Source: Achromobacter spanius (GTDB lineage: Bacteria; Pseudomonadota; Gammaproteobacteria; Burkholderiales; Burkholderiaceae_B). From it: DNA of 64,000 nucleotides. Both the position numbers and the translations under genes were made by a program. Where the stretch lies: contig NZ_CP025030.1 of the NCBI RefSeq assembly GCF_002812705.1, forward strand, positions 248,001 to 312,000. The letters run 5' to 3'. Shown here in pieces: positions 1-8,556 of the stretch. Within the stretch, counting starts at the first letter, position 1. Every line of letters begins with the position of its first letter. The notes beneath the pieces are model-generated. The model was not told the origin of the DNA and ran no database searches. It saw nothing but the letters and a program-made list of their open reading frames with translations.

Positions 1-37
1 TCATCACGCCGCCTTCCATCATCATCAGGCCCTGAAC

Positions 38-628
38 ATGGATCAATCGGTAAAGGACGCACTCGCCCGCTGGCCCAACGTGCCGGCGGTGTTTGGCTGG
101 CTGTCGCTGGACGGACGCGGCCGGTGGCGCCTGCATCCGCAGGGCCAGGCCGGGCAAGGCGGCGCGGGCGAATCCATTACCAATACCCAGATCCTGGACT
201 TCATCAACCGCAACTATGAACATGACGACGCCGGCCGCTGGTATTTCCAGAACGGGCCGCAGCGGGTCTTCGTGCGCCTGGACGGCGCGCCGTTCGTGCT
301 TCGTCTGAGCGACGACAACCGCCGCCTGCTGACGCATACGGATGTGGCGGTCGACACCATCAGTAGCTGGTGGCTGGACGACGCGGGCCAGTTGTACGCG
401 GTCACGCAAGCAGGCGCCGGCTTGCTGCTGGACCGCGACCTGCCCGCAGTGCTGGAAAAACTGTGTACCGAGGATGGCGCCCCACTGCTTGAGACCTTGG
501 CCGACCTGGCACCTGACACGACGATCTCGGTTTCCTGGCCTGGCGTCTACGCCGCCGCGCCACTGTGCGCGATTACGCGGCAGGATGTGGCGCGACGCCT
601 GGGGTTCGATCCCAATCCGGCTGGCTGA
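38..628 (+). CDS. Conserved hypothetical protein, 196 aa
   Basis: I do not recognise a characterised function. The 196-residue product is soluble, with no signal peptide or membrane segment. It begins MDQSVKDALARWPNVPAVFG and has a Trp-rich middle (SSWWLDD near residue 107). Its look recalls a conserved DUF of Burkholderiales, but I cannot give the family number reliably. The start is the first ATG of an open frame with no better alternative. It is followed 20 nt later by the convergent DoxX gene, so it is the last gene of its transcription unit. Codon use matches the neighbours, which supports a real gene. Confidence 0.75.
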   Translation: MDQSVKDALARWPNVPAVFGWLSLDGRGRWRLHPQGQAGQGGAGESITNTQILDFINRNYEHDDAGRWYFQNGPQRVFVRLDGAPFVLRLSDDNRRLLTHTDVAVDTISSWWLDDAGQLYAVTQAGAGLLLDRDLPAVLEKLCTEDGAPLLETLADLAPDTTISVSWPGVYAAAPLCAITRQDVARRLGFDPNPAG

Positions 629-648
629 TTCGCCTGCGCGGGTTGCTA

Positions 649-1050
649 TCAGCCGCGCCCGCTCTTGACCAGGGCGAACTTGCCATCGCCCAGCAGCACC
701 AGCACGGCGGCGGCAACGGTCAGGAAGATCGGATATTCCCAACCGCCGCCGGCATTGCCGAAGCCCCAGCCATTGCCAAAGTGCACGGTGGACGCCACGA
801 ACAACTGCACCACCGCGATCGCCGCCACCCAGCGCGGCACAATGCCCAAAATCAACAGCACGCCGGCACCCACTTCAAAGAACGTGACGGGGTAGGCCAG
901 CCAACCAGCGAACCCGATCTTGGCGAAGAACTGCGCGGTGCCGGGCAGCGTGAACACCAGCAGCTTGGTCAGGCCGTGGGCCAGGAACATGACGCCAAGC
1001 GCCACGCGCAGCAGCAGCGCGGCGTAAGGCGCGGTACGGGTATCGATCAT
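649..1050 (-). CDS. DoxX family membrane protein
   Basis: A 133-residue integral membrane protein of the DoxX family. Four hydrophobic helices are visible: about residues 8-28 (LLLRVALGVMFLAHGLTKLL), 47-70, 73-93 and 105-125. The family is linked to quinone-dependent or redox-associated membrane functions but is poorly defined biochemically. An AAGGA lies 6 nt before the ATG. The gene is divergent from a LysR-type regulator, with 128 bp between the starts, a classical layout for control by that regulator. A perfect inverted repeat in the gap is a candidate operator. Confidence 0.9.
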   Translation of the reverse strand: MIDTRTAPYAALLLRVALGVMFLAHGLTKLLVFTLPGTAQFFAKIGFAGWLAYPVTFFEVGAGVLLILGIVPRWVAAIAVVQLFVASTVHFGNGWGFGNAGGGWEYPIFLTVAAAVLVLLGDGKFALVKSGRG

Positions 1051-1154
1051 TGCAATTCCTTGTGCGGTTGGGAATCTCCCGACACGGGAGATCCTTCCAA
1101 GGGCGCTATTCTTGCGATTCCAAAAACAAAGATAAACCTGCAGAATTGCAAATT

Positions 1155-1177
1155 ATTGTTCCCCGTTAGGAAACAAT
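1155..1177. promoter_or_regulatory. Candidate LysR operator, ATTGTT-N11-AACAAT
   Basis: A perfect 6-bp inverted repeat, ATTGTT (1155-1160) and AACAAT (1172-1177), is separated by 11 bases. It lies between the divergent DoxX and LysR genes and contains the T-N11-A geometry typical of LysR-type binding sites. It ends 1 bp before the proposed TTG start of the regulator and covers its ribosome binding site, which fits negative autoregulation. Assignment is inference from position and symmetry. Confidence 0.5.
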
Positions 1178-1178
1178 C

Positions 1179-2111
1179 TTGGATACACACACCGCCATGC
1201 AGACCTACGCCAAGGTCGTTGAATTGGGCTCTTTCGCGGCCGCGGCCGACAAGATGGGCCAGGCGCGCTCGGTCGTGACGCGGCAGATTGCCTATCTGGA
1301 ACAAAAGTACGGGGTGCGCCTGCTGAACCGCACCACGCGCAAACTCAGCATGACGGACGCCGGGCGCGCGTTCTATGAGCGGGTGCGCCCCATCCTGGCG
1401 GAAGTGGCGGATCTGGAGCTGTCATTGCAGGCCGAGGGCCAGCGCCCCAGCGGCCGCCTTCGGATCAGTGCGCCGGTGTCGTTCGGCATTCTGCATCTGG
1501 GGCCCGCCATTGCGGAATATCTGCAACGCTATCCCGACGTAGTCATCGACCTGGACCTGAACGACCGCGTGGTGGACCTGGTGGAAGACGGCTACGACGT
1601 GGCGGTGCGGATCGGGCCGCTGCAAGACTCGTCGCTGGTGGCACGCCCCCTGGCCCCGCAGCAATTGCTGGTTTGCGCCGCCCCCGCCTACCTGAAGCGC
1701 CATGGCACACCAAAGACGCCCGAAGACCTGAAGCAGCACCGTTGCTTGCACTACGCCTATGCCAGTACCGGCAATGAATGGCACTTCGAGAAAGACGGGG
1801 TCACGCATCTGGTGCGCATCACCGCCGCGTTACGGGCCAACAACGGCGACGTGCTGCGCACCGCGTCGCTGGCCGGCCATGGCATTATTCTGCAACCCGA
1901 ATTCCTGGTCGGCGACGATATCCGCGCCGGCCGGCTGGTGGCCTTGCTGGCCGACTACGCGCACACCCCGATTTCCATGTACGCCATCTACCCGCATCGC
2001 CGCTTCCTCTCGCCCAAGGTGAGGTCGTTCGTCGAGCACTTGGAAGAACGGTTCGGCGGCGCCACCCCTGCTGCCCCCGGGGGACGCGCCGGTCCGCGCC
2101 GCAGCCGTTAG
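1179..2111 (+). CDS. LysR-type transcriptional regulator
   Basis: A 310-residue DNA-binding regulator. The N-terminal winged HTH (about residues 5-62) is clear: MQTYAKVVELGSFAAAADKM, then the recognition region SVVTRQIAYLEQKYGVRLLN. The substrate-binding domain runs from about residue 90 to 295. The start chosen is TTG at 1179: an AGG lies 8 nt upstream, while the in-frame ATG at 1197 has no Shine-Dalgarno at proper distance. Homologues commonly begin MDTxTAMQ, which agrees. It is divergent from DoxX, its likely target. The last residues are Ala/Gly/Arg-rich and appear to be a non-conserved tail. The Nudix gene follows after 10 nt. Confidence 0.93.
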   Translation: MDTHTAMQTYAKVVELGSFAAAADKMGQARSVVTRQIAYLEQKYGVRLLNRTTRKLSMTDAGRAFYERVRPILAEVADLELSLQAEGQRPSGRLRISAPVSFGILHLGPAIAEYLQRYPDVVIDLDLNDRVVDLVEDGYDVAVRIGPLQDSSLVARPLAPQQLLVCAAPAYLKRHGTPKTPEDLKQHRCLHYAYASTGNEWHFEKDGVTHLVRITAALRANNGDVLRTASLAGHGIILQPEFLVGDDIRAGRLVALLADYAHTPISMYAIYPHRRFLSPKVRSFVEHLEERFGGATPAAPGGRAGPRRSR

Positions 2112-2121
2112 AATCAAGCCC

Positions 2122-2703
2122 ATGACCGCCAAATCGTCCATCGAATACTTCCCCGCCCCCCGCCGTTCGCTTTTTTGCAGCCAGTGCGGCACGCCCGTCA
2201 ACCGCCGGGTGCCGGAAGGCGACAACCGTGAACGCGACATCTGTGATCACTGCGGCGCCATCCACTACCAGAACCCGCGTTTGGTGGTGGGCACGGTGCC
2301 CGTCTGGGAAAACCGCGTGCTGCTGTGCCGGCGCGCAATCGAACCGCGCTACAACACCTGGACGCTGCCGGCTGGCTTCATGGAGCTGGGCGAAAGCACG
2401 GCCCAAGGCGCGGCCCGCGAAACGCTTGAGGAATCCGGCGCGCGTATCCAACTGGGCGAGCTCTACACCATGATCGACCTGCCGCAGATCGATCAGGTAC
2501 ACGTTTTCTATCTGGCCCAGGCGCTGGGGCCCGAACTGGATCCCGGCCCGGAAAGCCTGGAGGCCCGCTGGTACGACGAAGCCGACATCCCCTGGGACGA
2601 TCTGGCGTTTCGCACCGTGGCGACCACGCTGCGCCATTACTTTGACGACCGCAAGCAAGGCGCGTTCGTGCCCCATCACTACACCCTAGAATCGCACCGT
2701 TGA
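2122..2703 (+). CDS. Nudix hydrolase with N-terminal zinc ribbon
   Basis: A 193-residue Nudix-fold hydrolase, expected to cleave a nucleoside diphosphate linked to another moiety. A zinc ribbon is built from C19/C22 (FCSQCG) and C41/C44 (CDHCG). The Nudix box spans residues 85-107 and keeps the G-x5-E-x7-REUxEExGU pattern: G85, E91, R99, E100, E103, E104, G106. The ribbon and size match the Nudix_N_2-type group rather than the longer NudC. The substrate cannot be told from sequence. The gene overlaps the start of aat by 4 nt, so translation is probably coupled. Confidence 0.93.
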   Translation: MTAKSSIEYFPAPRRSLFCSQCGTPVNRRVPEGDNRERDICDHCGAIHYQNPRLVVGTVPVWENRVLLCRRAIEPRYNTWTLPAGFMELGESTAQGAARETLEESGARIQLGELYTMIDLPQIDQVHVFYLAQALGPELDPGPESLEARWYDEADIPWDDLAFRTVATTLRHYFDDRKQGAFVPHHYTLESHR

Positions 2704-3473
2704 AGCTGCCCTGGCTTGCCGTCGACACTCCGTTTCCGCCCGCGGAATATGCGCTGACGGAACCTGACGGCCTGCTCGCGGCCGGCGCCGACCTATCCAC
2801 CGACCGCCTGATCCAGGCTTATTCCAACGGCATCTTTCCCTGGTATTCGGAAGGTGAGCCCGTGCTGTGGTGGAGCCCCGACCCGCGCATGGTGCTGGCG
2901 ATCAAGGACTTTTCGCCATCCCATTCACTGCGCAAGCTACTGCGGCAAATTGCCAGCCAGGAGCAGGACGCGCAGCCGCGCGTGCAGGTGCGGGTGGACA
3001 CTGCCTTTTCCGAGGTCATGGCGCGATGCGCTGCCCCACGCGCGGGGCAGCCGGGCACCTGGATCACCAGCGCCATGCAGCACGCGTATGCGGACTGGCA
3101 CCGGGCTGGCTATGTGCATAGCATCGAAACGTGGATCGATGGCGAACTGGCTGGCGGCCTTTACGGCATCAGCCTGGGCCGCATGTTCTTCGGCGAATCC
3201 ATGTTCACCCGCGCGCCCAACGCGTCAAAGATCGCCCTGGCCTACCTGGTGCGCTATCTGGCGGCGCAAGGCGTGGAACGGATTGATTGCCAGCAGCAGA
3301 CACAGCATCTGGCCAGCCTGGGCGCCCGCCCTATCCCGCGCACGCAGTTCCTCGAGTACGTCCGCCATGCCACGGCGCAGCCCCCGATTTCCTGGGCCCG
3401 GGGCACCCTGGACAGCGCCGCGCGCCTGCTGCCGGACGCCCCATCCGACGGCGACTTAAGCGTTAATATGTAG
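2700..3473 (+). CDS. aat: Leucyl/phenylalanyl-tRNA-protein transferase
   Basis: Aat transfers Leu or Phe from aminoacyl-tRNA to N-terminal Lys or Arg of proteins, making an N-degron for ClpS/ClpAP. The 257-residue length is normal. Family signatures are present: the N-terminal [19 protein letters not shown] region, GIFPWY near residue 45, [10 protein letters not shown] near residue 57, and [22 protein letters not shown] near residues 149-170. The start is TTG at 2700, overlapping the Nudix stop; no ATG is available before the conserved start. It is followed 40 nt later by bpt, the second N-degron transferase. Confidence 0.97.
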   Translation: MKLPWLAVDTPFPPAEYALTEPDGLLAAGADLSTDRLIQAYSNGIFPWYSEGEPVLWWSPDPRMVLAIKDFSPSHSLRKLLRQIASQEQDAQPRVQVRVDTAFSEVMARCAAPRAGQPGTWITSAMQHAYADWHRAGYVHSIETWIDGELAGGLYGISLGRMFFGESMFTRAPNASKIALAYLVRYLAAQGVERIDCQQQTQHLASLGARPIPRTQFLEYVRHATAQPPISWARGTLDSAARLLPDAPSDGDLSVNM

Positions 3474-3513
3474 CCATCCCATCGCGGACGGACCGCGCGA
3501 TGCGCACTACTCC

Positions 3514-4248
3514 ATGAGCCAGCTCAAAGAACTCCCCTTCTCCACGCTGCAGTTCTACGCAACCGCTCCTTACCCTTGCAGCTACCTGCCGGGTCGCCAG
3601 GCGCGGTCGCAGGTTGCCGCGCCGGGCCATCTGATCAACGCGGGCACCTATTCGCAGTTGGTCGAACAAGGGTTTCGCCGCAGCGGGCTGTTCACCTACC
3701 GCCCCCATTGCGACAATTGCCGTGCCTGCGTGCCCGTGCGCGTGGACACGGCGGGTTTCGCGCCCAACCGCAGCCAGCGACGCGCCTGGCGTGACCATCA
3801 ATCCCTGCAGTCGTTCGTGGCCGAGCTGGCCTGGTCGCCCGAACACTATCGGCTCTACACGCGCTATCAGCAGGGCCGGCACCCGGGCGGCGGCATGGAC
3901 GAAGACAGCCGCACGCAGTACGCGCAATTCCTGCTGACCAGCCGGGTCAACACGCGCCTGGTGGAATTCCGTGACCCCGAGGGTGTGCTGATGATGGTGT
4001 CGATCATCGACGTGCTGGATGACGGGCTGTCGTCGGTCTACACCTTCTATGATCCGGACATCGAAGGCAGCCTGGGCACCTACAGCATCCTGTGGCAGAT
4101 CGAGCAGTGCCGCACGCTGAACCTGCCCTGGCTCTATCTGGGCTACTGGATCGCCGAGAGCCGCAAAATGTCCTATAAGTCCAGCTTCCATCCCGCGCAG
4201 TTCCTGGTCGATGGCGAATGGCAGGCTCAGGCCAATCCGTCCCTTTGA
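3514..4248 (+). CDS. bpt: Aspartate/glutamate leucyltransferase (Bpt)
   Basis: Bpt is the bacterial ATE-family enzyme that adds Leu from Leu-tRNA to N-terminal Asp or Glu, feeding the ClpS N-degron route. The 244-residue protein carries the conserved opening ([19 protein letters not shown]), a [14 protein letters not shown] segment, the Cys-rich [12 protein letters not shown] motif near residues 69-80, and the C-terminal [16 protein letters not shown]. Its position directly after aat places both branches of the leucylation N-degron pathway together. The start ATG lies 40 nt after aat, probably in the same operon. Confidence 0.96.
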   Translation: MSQLKELPFSTLQFYATAPYPCSYLPGRQARSQVAAPGHLINAGTYSQLVEQGFRRSGLFTYRPHCDNCRACVPVRVDTAGFAPNRSQRRAWRDHQSLQSFVAELAWSPEHYRLYTRYQQGRHPGGGMDEDSRTQYAQFLLTSRVNTRLVEFRDPEGVLMMVSIIDVLDDGLSSVYTFYDPDIEGSLGTYSILWQIEQCRTLNLPWLYLGYWIAESRKMSYKSSFHPAQFLVDGEWQAQANPSL

Positions 4249-4312
4249 CTTGATTCCGGAGCCGCCTGGGTTTAGCGCAAGCCAGGCGAAATTCGCTCTA
4301 CAATTCCGCCCC

Positions 4313-5356
4313 ATGTCTATCCTCTTCCACGCCTATCCCCTGGCCCGCCCGGCGTTGTTCGCCATGGACGCGGAAACCGCCCACGAAGTTACGCTGTCGG
4401 GCCTGCAACGCGCGTATGAATGCGGCGCCACGCGCAAGCTGATGCATGCGCAGCCCAAGGCGCCATGCACGCTGATGGGCATGCAACTGGAAAACCCGAT
4501 CGGGTTGGCGGCGGGGCTGGACAAGAACGGCGCCTATATCGATGCGCTGGGCAACCTGGGCTTTGGTTTTATCGAGGTCGGCACGGTGACCCCGCGCGCG
4601 CAGCCCGGCAACCCCAAGCCGCGCATGTTCCGGTTGCCGCGCGCCAATGCGCTGATCAACCGCCTGGGCTTCAATAACCAGGGCCTGCCCGCCTTTCTGG
4701 CTAATGTGCAACGCAGCCAGTGGCGCAAGCAGGGCGGCATCCTGGGCCTGAACATCGGCAAGAACGCGGACACGCCCATTGAGCGCGCCGCCGACGATTA
4801 CCTGATCGGCCTGGAAGGGGTGTACCCGCATGCGGACTATGTGACGGTGAACATTTCGTCGCCGAACACCAAGAACCTGCGGGCGCTGCAAAGCGGCGAT
4901 GAACTGTCGGCGTTGCTGGCGCAGTTGGCCGACAAGCGCCGGGCCTTGGAAGACCAGCACCAGCGCCGCGTGCCCATGGCGGTGAAGATCGCCCCGGACC
5001 TGACGCAAGAACAGATCGACGCCATTGCCGATACCTTGCCGCGCCACGGCATCGACGGCGTCATCGCCACCAACACCACGCTGTCGCGCGACGCGGTCGC
5101 GGGTCAGGCGCACGCCGAAGAAGCCGGCGGCCTGTCGGGCGCGCCGGTGCATGAACTGTCGTTGAAAGTGATACGCCGCCTGAAGGAACAGCTGGGCAAC
5201 AGCCTGGCAATCATTGGCGTGGGCGGCGTGCTGTCGGGCCAGCAAGCGCGCGAAAAAATGGCTGCCGGCGCGGACGCCGTGCAGTTGTACACGGGTTTGA
5301 TCTACCGCGGCCCTGCCCTCGTGGGCGAGTGCGTACGCGCGACGGCAAAACGCTAG
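4313..5356 (+). CDS. pyrD: Dihydroorotate dehydrogenase (quinone), class 2
   Basis: PyrD oxidises dihydroorotate to orotate in pyrimidine synthesis and passes electrons to quinone at the membrane. The start is ATG 4313 ([19 protein letters not shown]): an upstream in-frame start at 4211 would overlap bpt by 38 nt and add a non-conserved stretch. The product is 347 residues, normal for class 2. Visible motifs are [10 protein letters not shown] (FMN site), FNNQG, the [11 protein letters not shown] loop with the catalytic Ser typical of class 2, VIATNTT, and [11 protein letters not shown] near the C-terminus. It is the last gene of this rightward run. Confidence 0.97.
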   Translation: MSILFHAYPLARPALFAMDAETAHEVTLSGLQRAYECGATRKLMHAQPKAPCTLMGMQLENPIGLAAGLDKNGAYIDALGNLGFGFIEVGTVTPRAQPGNPKPRMFRLPRANALINRLGFNNQGLPAFLANVQRSQWRKQGGILGLNIGKNADTPIERAADDYLIGLEGVYPHADYVTVNISSPNTKNLRALQSGDELSALLAQLADKRRALEDQHQRRVPMAVKIAPDLTQEQIDAIADTLPRHGIDGVIATNTTLSRDAVAGQAHAEEAGGLSGAPVHELSLKVIRRLKEQLGNSLAIIGVGGVLSGQQAREKMAAGADAVQLYTGLIYRGPALVGECVRATAKR

Positions 5357-5369
5357 CCATCAAAAAGAT

Positions 5370-5429
5370 GCACCCTCGGGGTGCTTCCCAAGTGCACACT
5401 TGGGGCTTGCCGAGTGCACCCTTGGGTGC
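5370..5429. repeat. Three consecutive GTGC-rich hairpins after pyrD
   Basis: Three perfect short palindromes follow pyrD in 60 bp. The first is GCACCC-TCG-GGGTGC at 5370-5384. The second is CCCAAGTG-CA-CACTTGGG at 5387-5404. The third is GCACCC-TT-GGGTGC at 5416-5429. None is followed by a T-run on the plus strand, so they are not ordinary intrinsic terminators. They may act as an mRNA 3' stabiliser or be a copy of a dispersed intergenic repeat. Confidence 0.6.
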
Positions 5430-5460
5430 GCCCCACTGCGCCCGGCCATCGCGCCAGGCA

Positions 5461-5488
5461 AAAAAAGGGGCCACCCTGTGGGTGGCCC
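5461..5488 (-). terminator. Intrinsic terminator of the phasin gene
   Basis: A 9-bp stem, GGGCCACCC (5468-5476) and GGGTGGCCC (5480-5488), with a 3-nt loop, is preceded on the plus strand by six A at 5461-5466. On the minus strand this reads as a GC stem followed by a T-run, downstream of the leftward phasin gene. Confidence 0.85.
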
Positions 5489-5559
5489 TAATTCCAGCTC
5501 TGCTCTGTTACTCAACAGTACTACATTACTGCGATTTGCGCAGCATCGCGCGCCAAGAC

Positions 5560-6138
5560 TCAGGCGGTGCGACGGCTACGGCTGGCAACCTTGGTGGCGG
5601 CATCGGCGGCATCCGTTGCTGCCTTGAAGGTCGCGTTGGCGGCGGCATTCAGGTTCGACTCGGCAACTTCAGCAGCCTGCTTGGCGGCCTTGGTCACGGA
5701 ATCGTAAGCGCTGGTGGCGGTGGCCAGCGAGGACTTGATCAGGGCGACGGCGCTTTCGGAACCAGCCGGAGCGTTCTTCGACAGTTGGTCGACGGCTTCG
5801 CTCAGTTGCTGCTGGCTTTCAGCGATTTGCTCTTCGGTCAGCTTGACCAGGCTGCCTTGCACACCGGCAACGATGTCATACACGTGCTTGGTGTAGGCCA
5901 TGGCCTTTTCAGCGCCCGGCTGCAGCAGGCCCGAGGCAAACGCGGCGGCTTCCTGCGGATCCTTGACTTCAGAGGCTAGCTGCGACTTCTGGGCGACTTC
6001 GTCCAGCGTGGCGCGCACGACCTTCATATTCAGTTCGACCAGCTTTTCAAAGCCAGCGAAAACGGCGGACTGGGCAGCCACGAAAGTGTTGATGCTGGCC
6101 TTTTGACGGTCCAGGACTTGTTGCGGAATTGCGCTCAT
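5560..6138 (-). CDS. Phasin family protein
   Basis: A 192-residue phasin, a small amphipathic protein that coats polyhydroxyalkanoate granules. The start is ATG 6138 (MSAIPQQVLDRQKASINTF): AAAGGAG lies 7 nt upstream, whereas a longer frame from 6177 adds non-conserved residues. The sequence is helical and Ala-rich, with the typical VAAQSAVFAGFEKLVELNMK region near residues 20-40 and an Ala/Lys-rich C-terminal half ending ASRSRRTA. It has its own terminator and a long upstream region rich in TGCA. No PHA synthase or depolymerase gene is nearby. Confidence 0.93.
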   Translation of the reverse strand: MSAIPQQVLDRQKASINTFVAAQSAVFAGFEKLVELNMKVVRATLDEVAQKSQLASEVKDPQEAAAFASGLLQPGAEKAMAYTKHVYDIVAGVQGSLVKLTEEQIAESQQQLSEAVDQLSKNAPAGSESAVALIKSSLATATSAYDSVTKAAKQAAEVAESNLNAAANATFKAATDAADAATKVASRSRRTA

Positions 6139-6521
6139 AGAATGCTCCTTTAGAGGTAGCCGGACGCTTTCCGGCAAGAAGGATTGGTTGTCTGCGACGA
6201 AAGATAAAAACGTGCGCGGAAACTGGTACTACAAGCTACCGCCGGCCCGTTTGATGCACTGCACAATTCACATTCTAGACTGGCAGAAATTGTTGTCAAG
6301 CGGTTTTTGTGCAACGCAACAAGTATTTGCACTTTAACGGTGCAGACGTTTGCACGTCTTTGATCCTGGACAAGTTTTTCCCATGATTCGGGAAATACCG
6401 GACATGACGGCGTATCAATTCTTTTCTAAACTGCTTGCACGCTGATGACAGAAAAAACAAACCATAAATCAGCGGTCAATAACTAAATCGCAGCAAGCAA
6501 AACCCTGCAATTGGAGACTTC
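6139..6521. promoter_or_regulatory. Divergent intergenic region with TGCA cluster
   Basis: This 383-bp gap separates the divergent phasin and Bug-protein genes. TGCA occurs six times within 100 bp, at 6255, 6260, 6310, 6328, 6341 and 6351, several as TTGCAC or TGCACTGCA. PhaR-type repressors of phasin genes bind TGC-rich sites, so this may be the phasin operator; that is inference. Near the other end a GGAG lies 9 nt before the ATG at 6522. No ORF in the gap looks coding. Confidence 0.4.
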
Positions 6522-7499
6522 ATGACCCTAATTCCCCGCACGCTTTCGGCCCTGCTCGCGGCCAGCGCCATGTTCGCGGCCGGCGCCGCCCAAGCGGAAT
6601 ATCCGGAACGCCCCATCAATATGGTCGTGCCGTTCGCCGCGGGTGGCCCCACCGACAACGTAGCCCGCTCCCTGGCGGAAGCCATGCGGCAAAGCCTGGG
6701 ACAGACGGTCGTGGTCGAAAACAAGGGTGGCGCCGGTGGCACCATCGGCACGACGCAGGTTGCACGCGCCCAGCCGGACGGCTATTCCGTCCTGCTGATG
6801 CACGCCGGCTTCACGACCGCGCCCTCGCTGTACAAGAACCCTGGCTACGACCCGTTCAAGGGCTTCGAGCCCGTGGGTCTGGTGGTCGATGTGCCCATGA
6901 CCATCGTCGCGCGCTCGGACTTCCCGCCCAACAACATCAAGGAACTGGCCGAATACGTCAAACAGAACAAAGACAAGGTGTCGCTTGCCAACGCCGGTAT
7001 CGGCGCGGCCAGCCATCTGTGCGGCACCATGCTGGTTGAAGCGCTGGGCGTCCAGTTGCTGACGATTCCGTACAAGGGCACCGCTCCGGCCATGAATGAC
7101 CTGCTGGGCAAGCAGGTGGACCTGATGTGCGACCAGACCACCAACACCACGCAGCAGATCGAAGGCGGCAAGGTCAAGGCCTACGCCGTGACCAGCCTGA
7201 AGCGTGTGCCCACGCTGCCCAACCTGCCGACCATGGACGAATCCGGCTACAAGGGCTTTGAAGTGGGTATCTGGCACGGAATGTGGGTGCCGAAGGGCAC
7301 GCCCAAGCCGGTGGTGGACAAGCTGGTCAAGAGCCTGCAGGCCGGCCTGGCCGACCCCAAGTTCCAGGAACGCATGAAGCAGCTTGGCGCTTCGGTGCTG
7401 ACCGCGGAAGCGAACCCGCAGGCGCTTGACGCCAAGGTCAAGCAGCAAGTCCCGCAATGGGCCGAGCTGTTCAAGAAAGCAGGGCTTGAACCGCAATAA
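6522..7499 (+). CDS. Bug/TctC-family periplasmic solute-binding protein
   Basis: A 325-residue extracytoplasmic receptor of the tripartite tricarboxylate transporter type, very expanded in Bordetella and Achromobacter. A signal peptide is clear, with cleavage expected after GAAQA (residue 25). The mature protein begins with the family pattern YPERPINMVVPFAAGGPTDN and continues with VVENKGGAGGTIGT near residue 65 and NLPTMDESGYKGFEVGIWHG near residue 236. No membrane TctA or TctB genes are adjacent, so this is an orphan receptor, as most of its kind are. The ligand, probably a carboxylate, cannot be told. GGAG precedes the ATG. The IclR gene converging from the right may regulate it. Confidence 0.95.
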   Translation: MTLIPRTLSALLAASAMFAAGAAQAEYPERPINMVVPFAAGGPTDNVARSLAEAMRQSLGQTVVVENKGGAGGTIGTTQVARAQPDGYSVLLMHAGFTTAPSLYKNPGYDPFKGFEPVGLVVDVPMTIVARSDFPPNNIKELAEYVKQNKDKVSLANAGIGAASHLCGTMLVEALGVQLLTIPYKGTAPAMNDLLGKQVDLMCDQTTNTTQQIEGGKVKAYAVTSLKRVPTLPNLPTMDESGYKGFEVGIWHGMWVPKGTPKPVVDKLVKSLQAGLADPKFQERMKQLGASVLTAEANPQALDAKVKQQVPQWAELFKKAGLEPQ

Positions 7500-7518
7500 C
7501 GCGGTGGGCAAGAGCAAG

Positions 7519-7540
7519 AAAAGCCCCGCAAGGGGCTTTT
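7519..7540. terminator. Bidirectional terminator between Bug and IclR genes
   Basis: A perfect 9-bp stem, AAAAGCCCC and GGGGCTTTT, with loop GCAA, lies 19 nt after the Bug-protein stop. A and T runs on both sides allow it to act in both directions between the convergent genes. Confidence 0.9.
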
Positions 7541-7568
7541 CCTTTTCCTCATGGGCAAGCGCCCGGCT

Positions 7569-8432
7569 CTACGGACGCAGGGCTTCCGCGGCCATACCCA
7601 AACCGTTGAAGCCGGTGGAAACCGAGGGTTCGTAACCCAGCGCTTCCGAAATACTGGCCGCGGTGTCGACCAGCGCCTTGATCCAATCGTCCTGCAAGCG
7701 TTCGGCGGGCGCCGAGATGGACAGCCCGGCCACCAGCTTGCCGGTGTCATCAAAAATACCCGCGGCGATGCAACGCACGCCCAGCTCAAGCTCTTCGTTG
7801 TCCCGCGCATAGCCGTGGCGCCGCACCAGCGCCAATTCGCGTTCCAGGCGGTCCAGGTCGGTCAGGCTGTTGCGCGTATGGCCGGCAAGACCCGTGCGCA
7901 GCGCGTAGGCGCGCACCTGCCGCGTGTCGCCGGTGGACAGGAACAGCTTGCCGGTAGACGTCAGGTGCAAGGGGGCGCGGCCACCAATGGCGCGCACCAC
8001 CTGCATGCCGGAGCGCTCGCTCCAGGCACGGTCGATATAGACAATTTCATCCCCCTGCTGCACCGACAGGTTGATTGTCTGCCCGGTCAGCTTGTGCAGG
8101 GAACGCATGGCCGAAATGGCGGCCTCGCGAACATTCAGGCGGCCCTTCACCAATGACCCCAATTCCAGCAGCCGCATGCCCAACTGGTACAGGCCGTTGT
8201 CGACGCGCTCAACGTAGCGGCCCACGACCAGGTCATTAAGAATGCGATGCGCGGTGGACGCATGCAGCCCCGTGGTGGCCGACAGTTCCTTCAGCGTGAC
8301 GGGATCCTGCTGCGCGGCCAGGGCATCCAGCAGACGCATGGCGCGCTCGATCACCTGGATGGCGATGGGATGGCTGGACGCGCCTTCGGTCTCGGCGTCC
8401 AAGGGAGTACGGGGTGTCGAAAGACGGGGCAT
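7569..8432 (-). CDS. IclR-family transcriptional regulator
   Basis: A 287-residue regulator. The N-terminal winged HTH (about residues 27-85) reads IQVIERAMRLLDALAAQQDP, then the recognition helix region GLHASTAHRILNDLVVGRYV. The C-terminal effector domain includes INLSVQQGDEIVYIDRAWS, GRAPLHLTSTGKLFLS, a conserved-type AAGIFDDTGKLVAGLSISAP segment and a final GYEP region. The start at 8432 (MPRLSTPRTP) is chosen over an upstream frame to 8636 whose translation is not protein-like. No strong Shine-Dalgarno is visible. It probably regulates the convergent Bug-protein gene; the effector is unknown. Confidence 0.92.
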   Translation of the reverse strand: MPRLSTPRTPLDAETEGASSHPIAIQVIERAMRLLDALAAQQDPVTLKELSATTGLHASTAHRILNDLVVGRYVERVDNGLYQLGMRLLELGSLVKGRLNVREAAISAMRSLHKLTGQTINLSVQQGDEIVYIDRAWSERSGMQVVRAIGGRAPLHLTSTGKLFLSTGDTRQVRAYALRTGLAGHTRNSLTDLDRLERELALVRRHGYARDNEELELGVRCIAAGIFDDTGKLVAGLSISAPAERLQDDWIKALVDTAASISEALGYEPSVSTGFNGLGMAAEALRP

Positions 8433-8556
8433 AGGGGTAGATAGGGCTAGCGCCGCAACACCGAAAAAGCCCGGTCTTGCGGCAACGCAGCAAACAGTCC
8501 TTTCCCGTATTGTGAAATTTACGACGCCATTTTGCAATGGCTTTTTGCAAGGTTTC

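Noticed and set aside
4211..4312. Longer pyrD start at 4211
   Set aside because: It would overlap bpt by 38 nt and add a segment unlike PyrD; ATG 4313 fits the family start.
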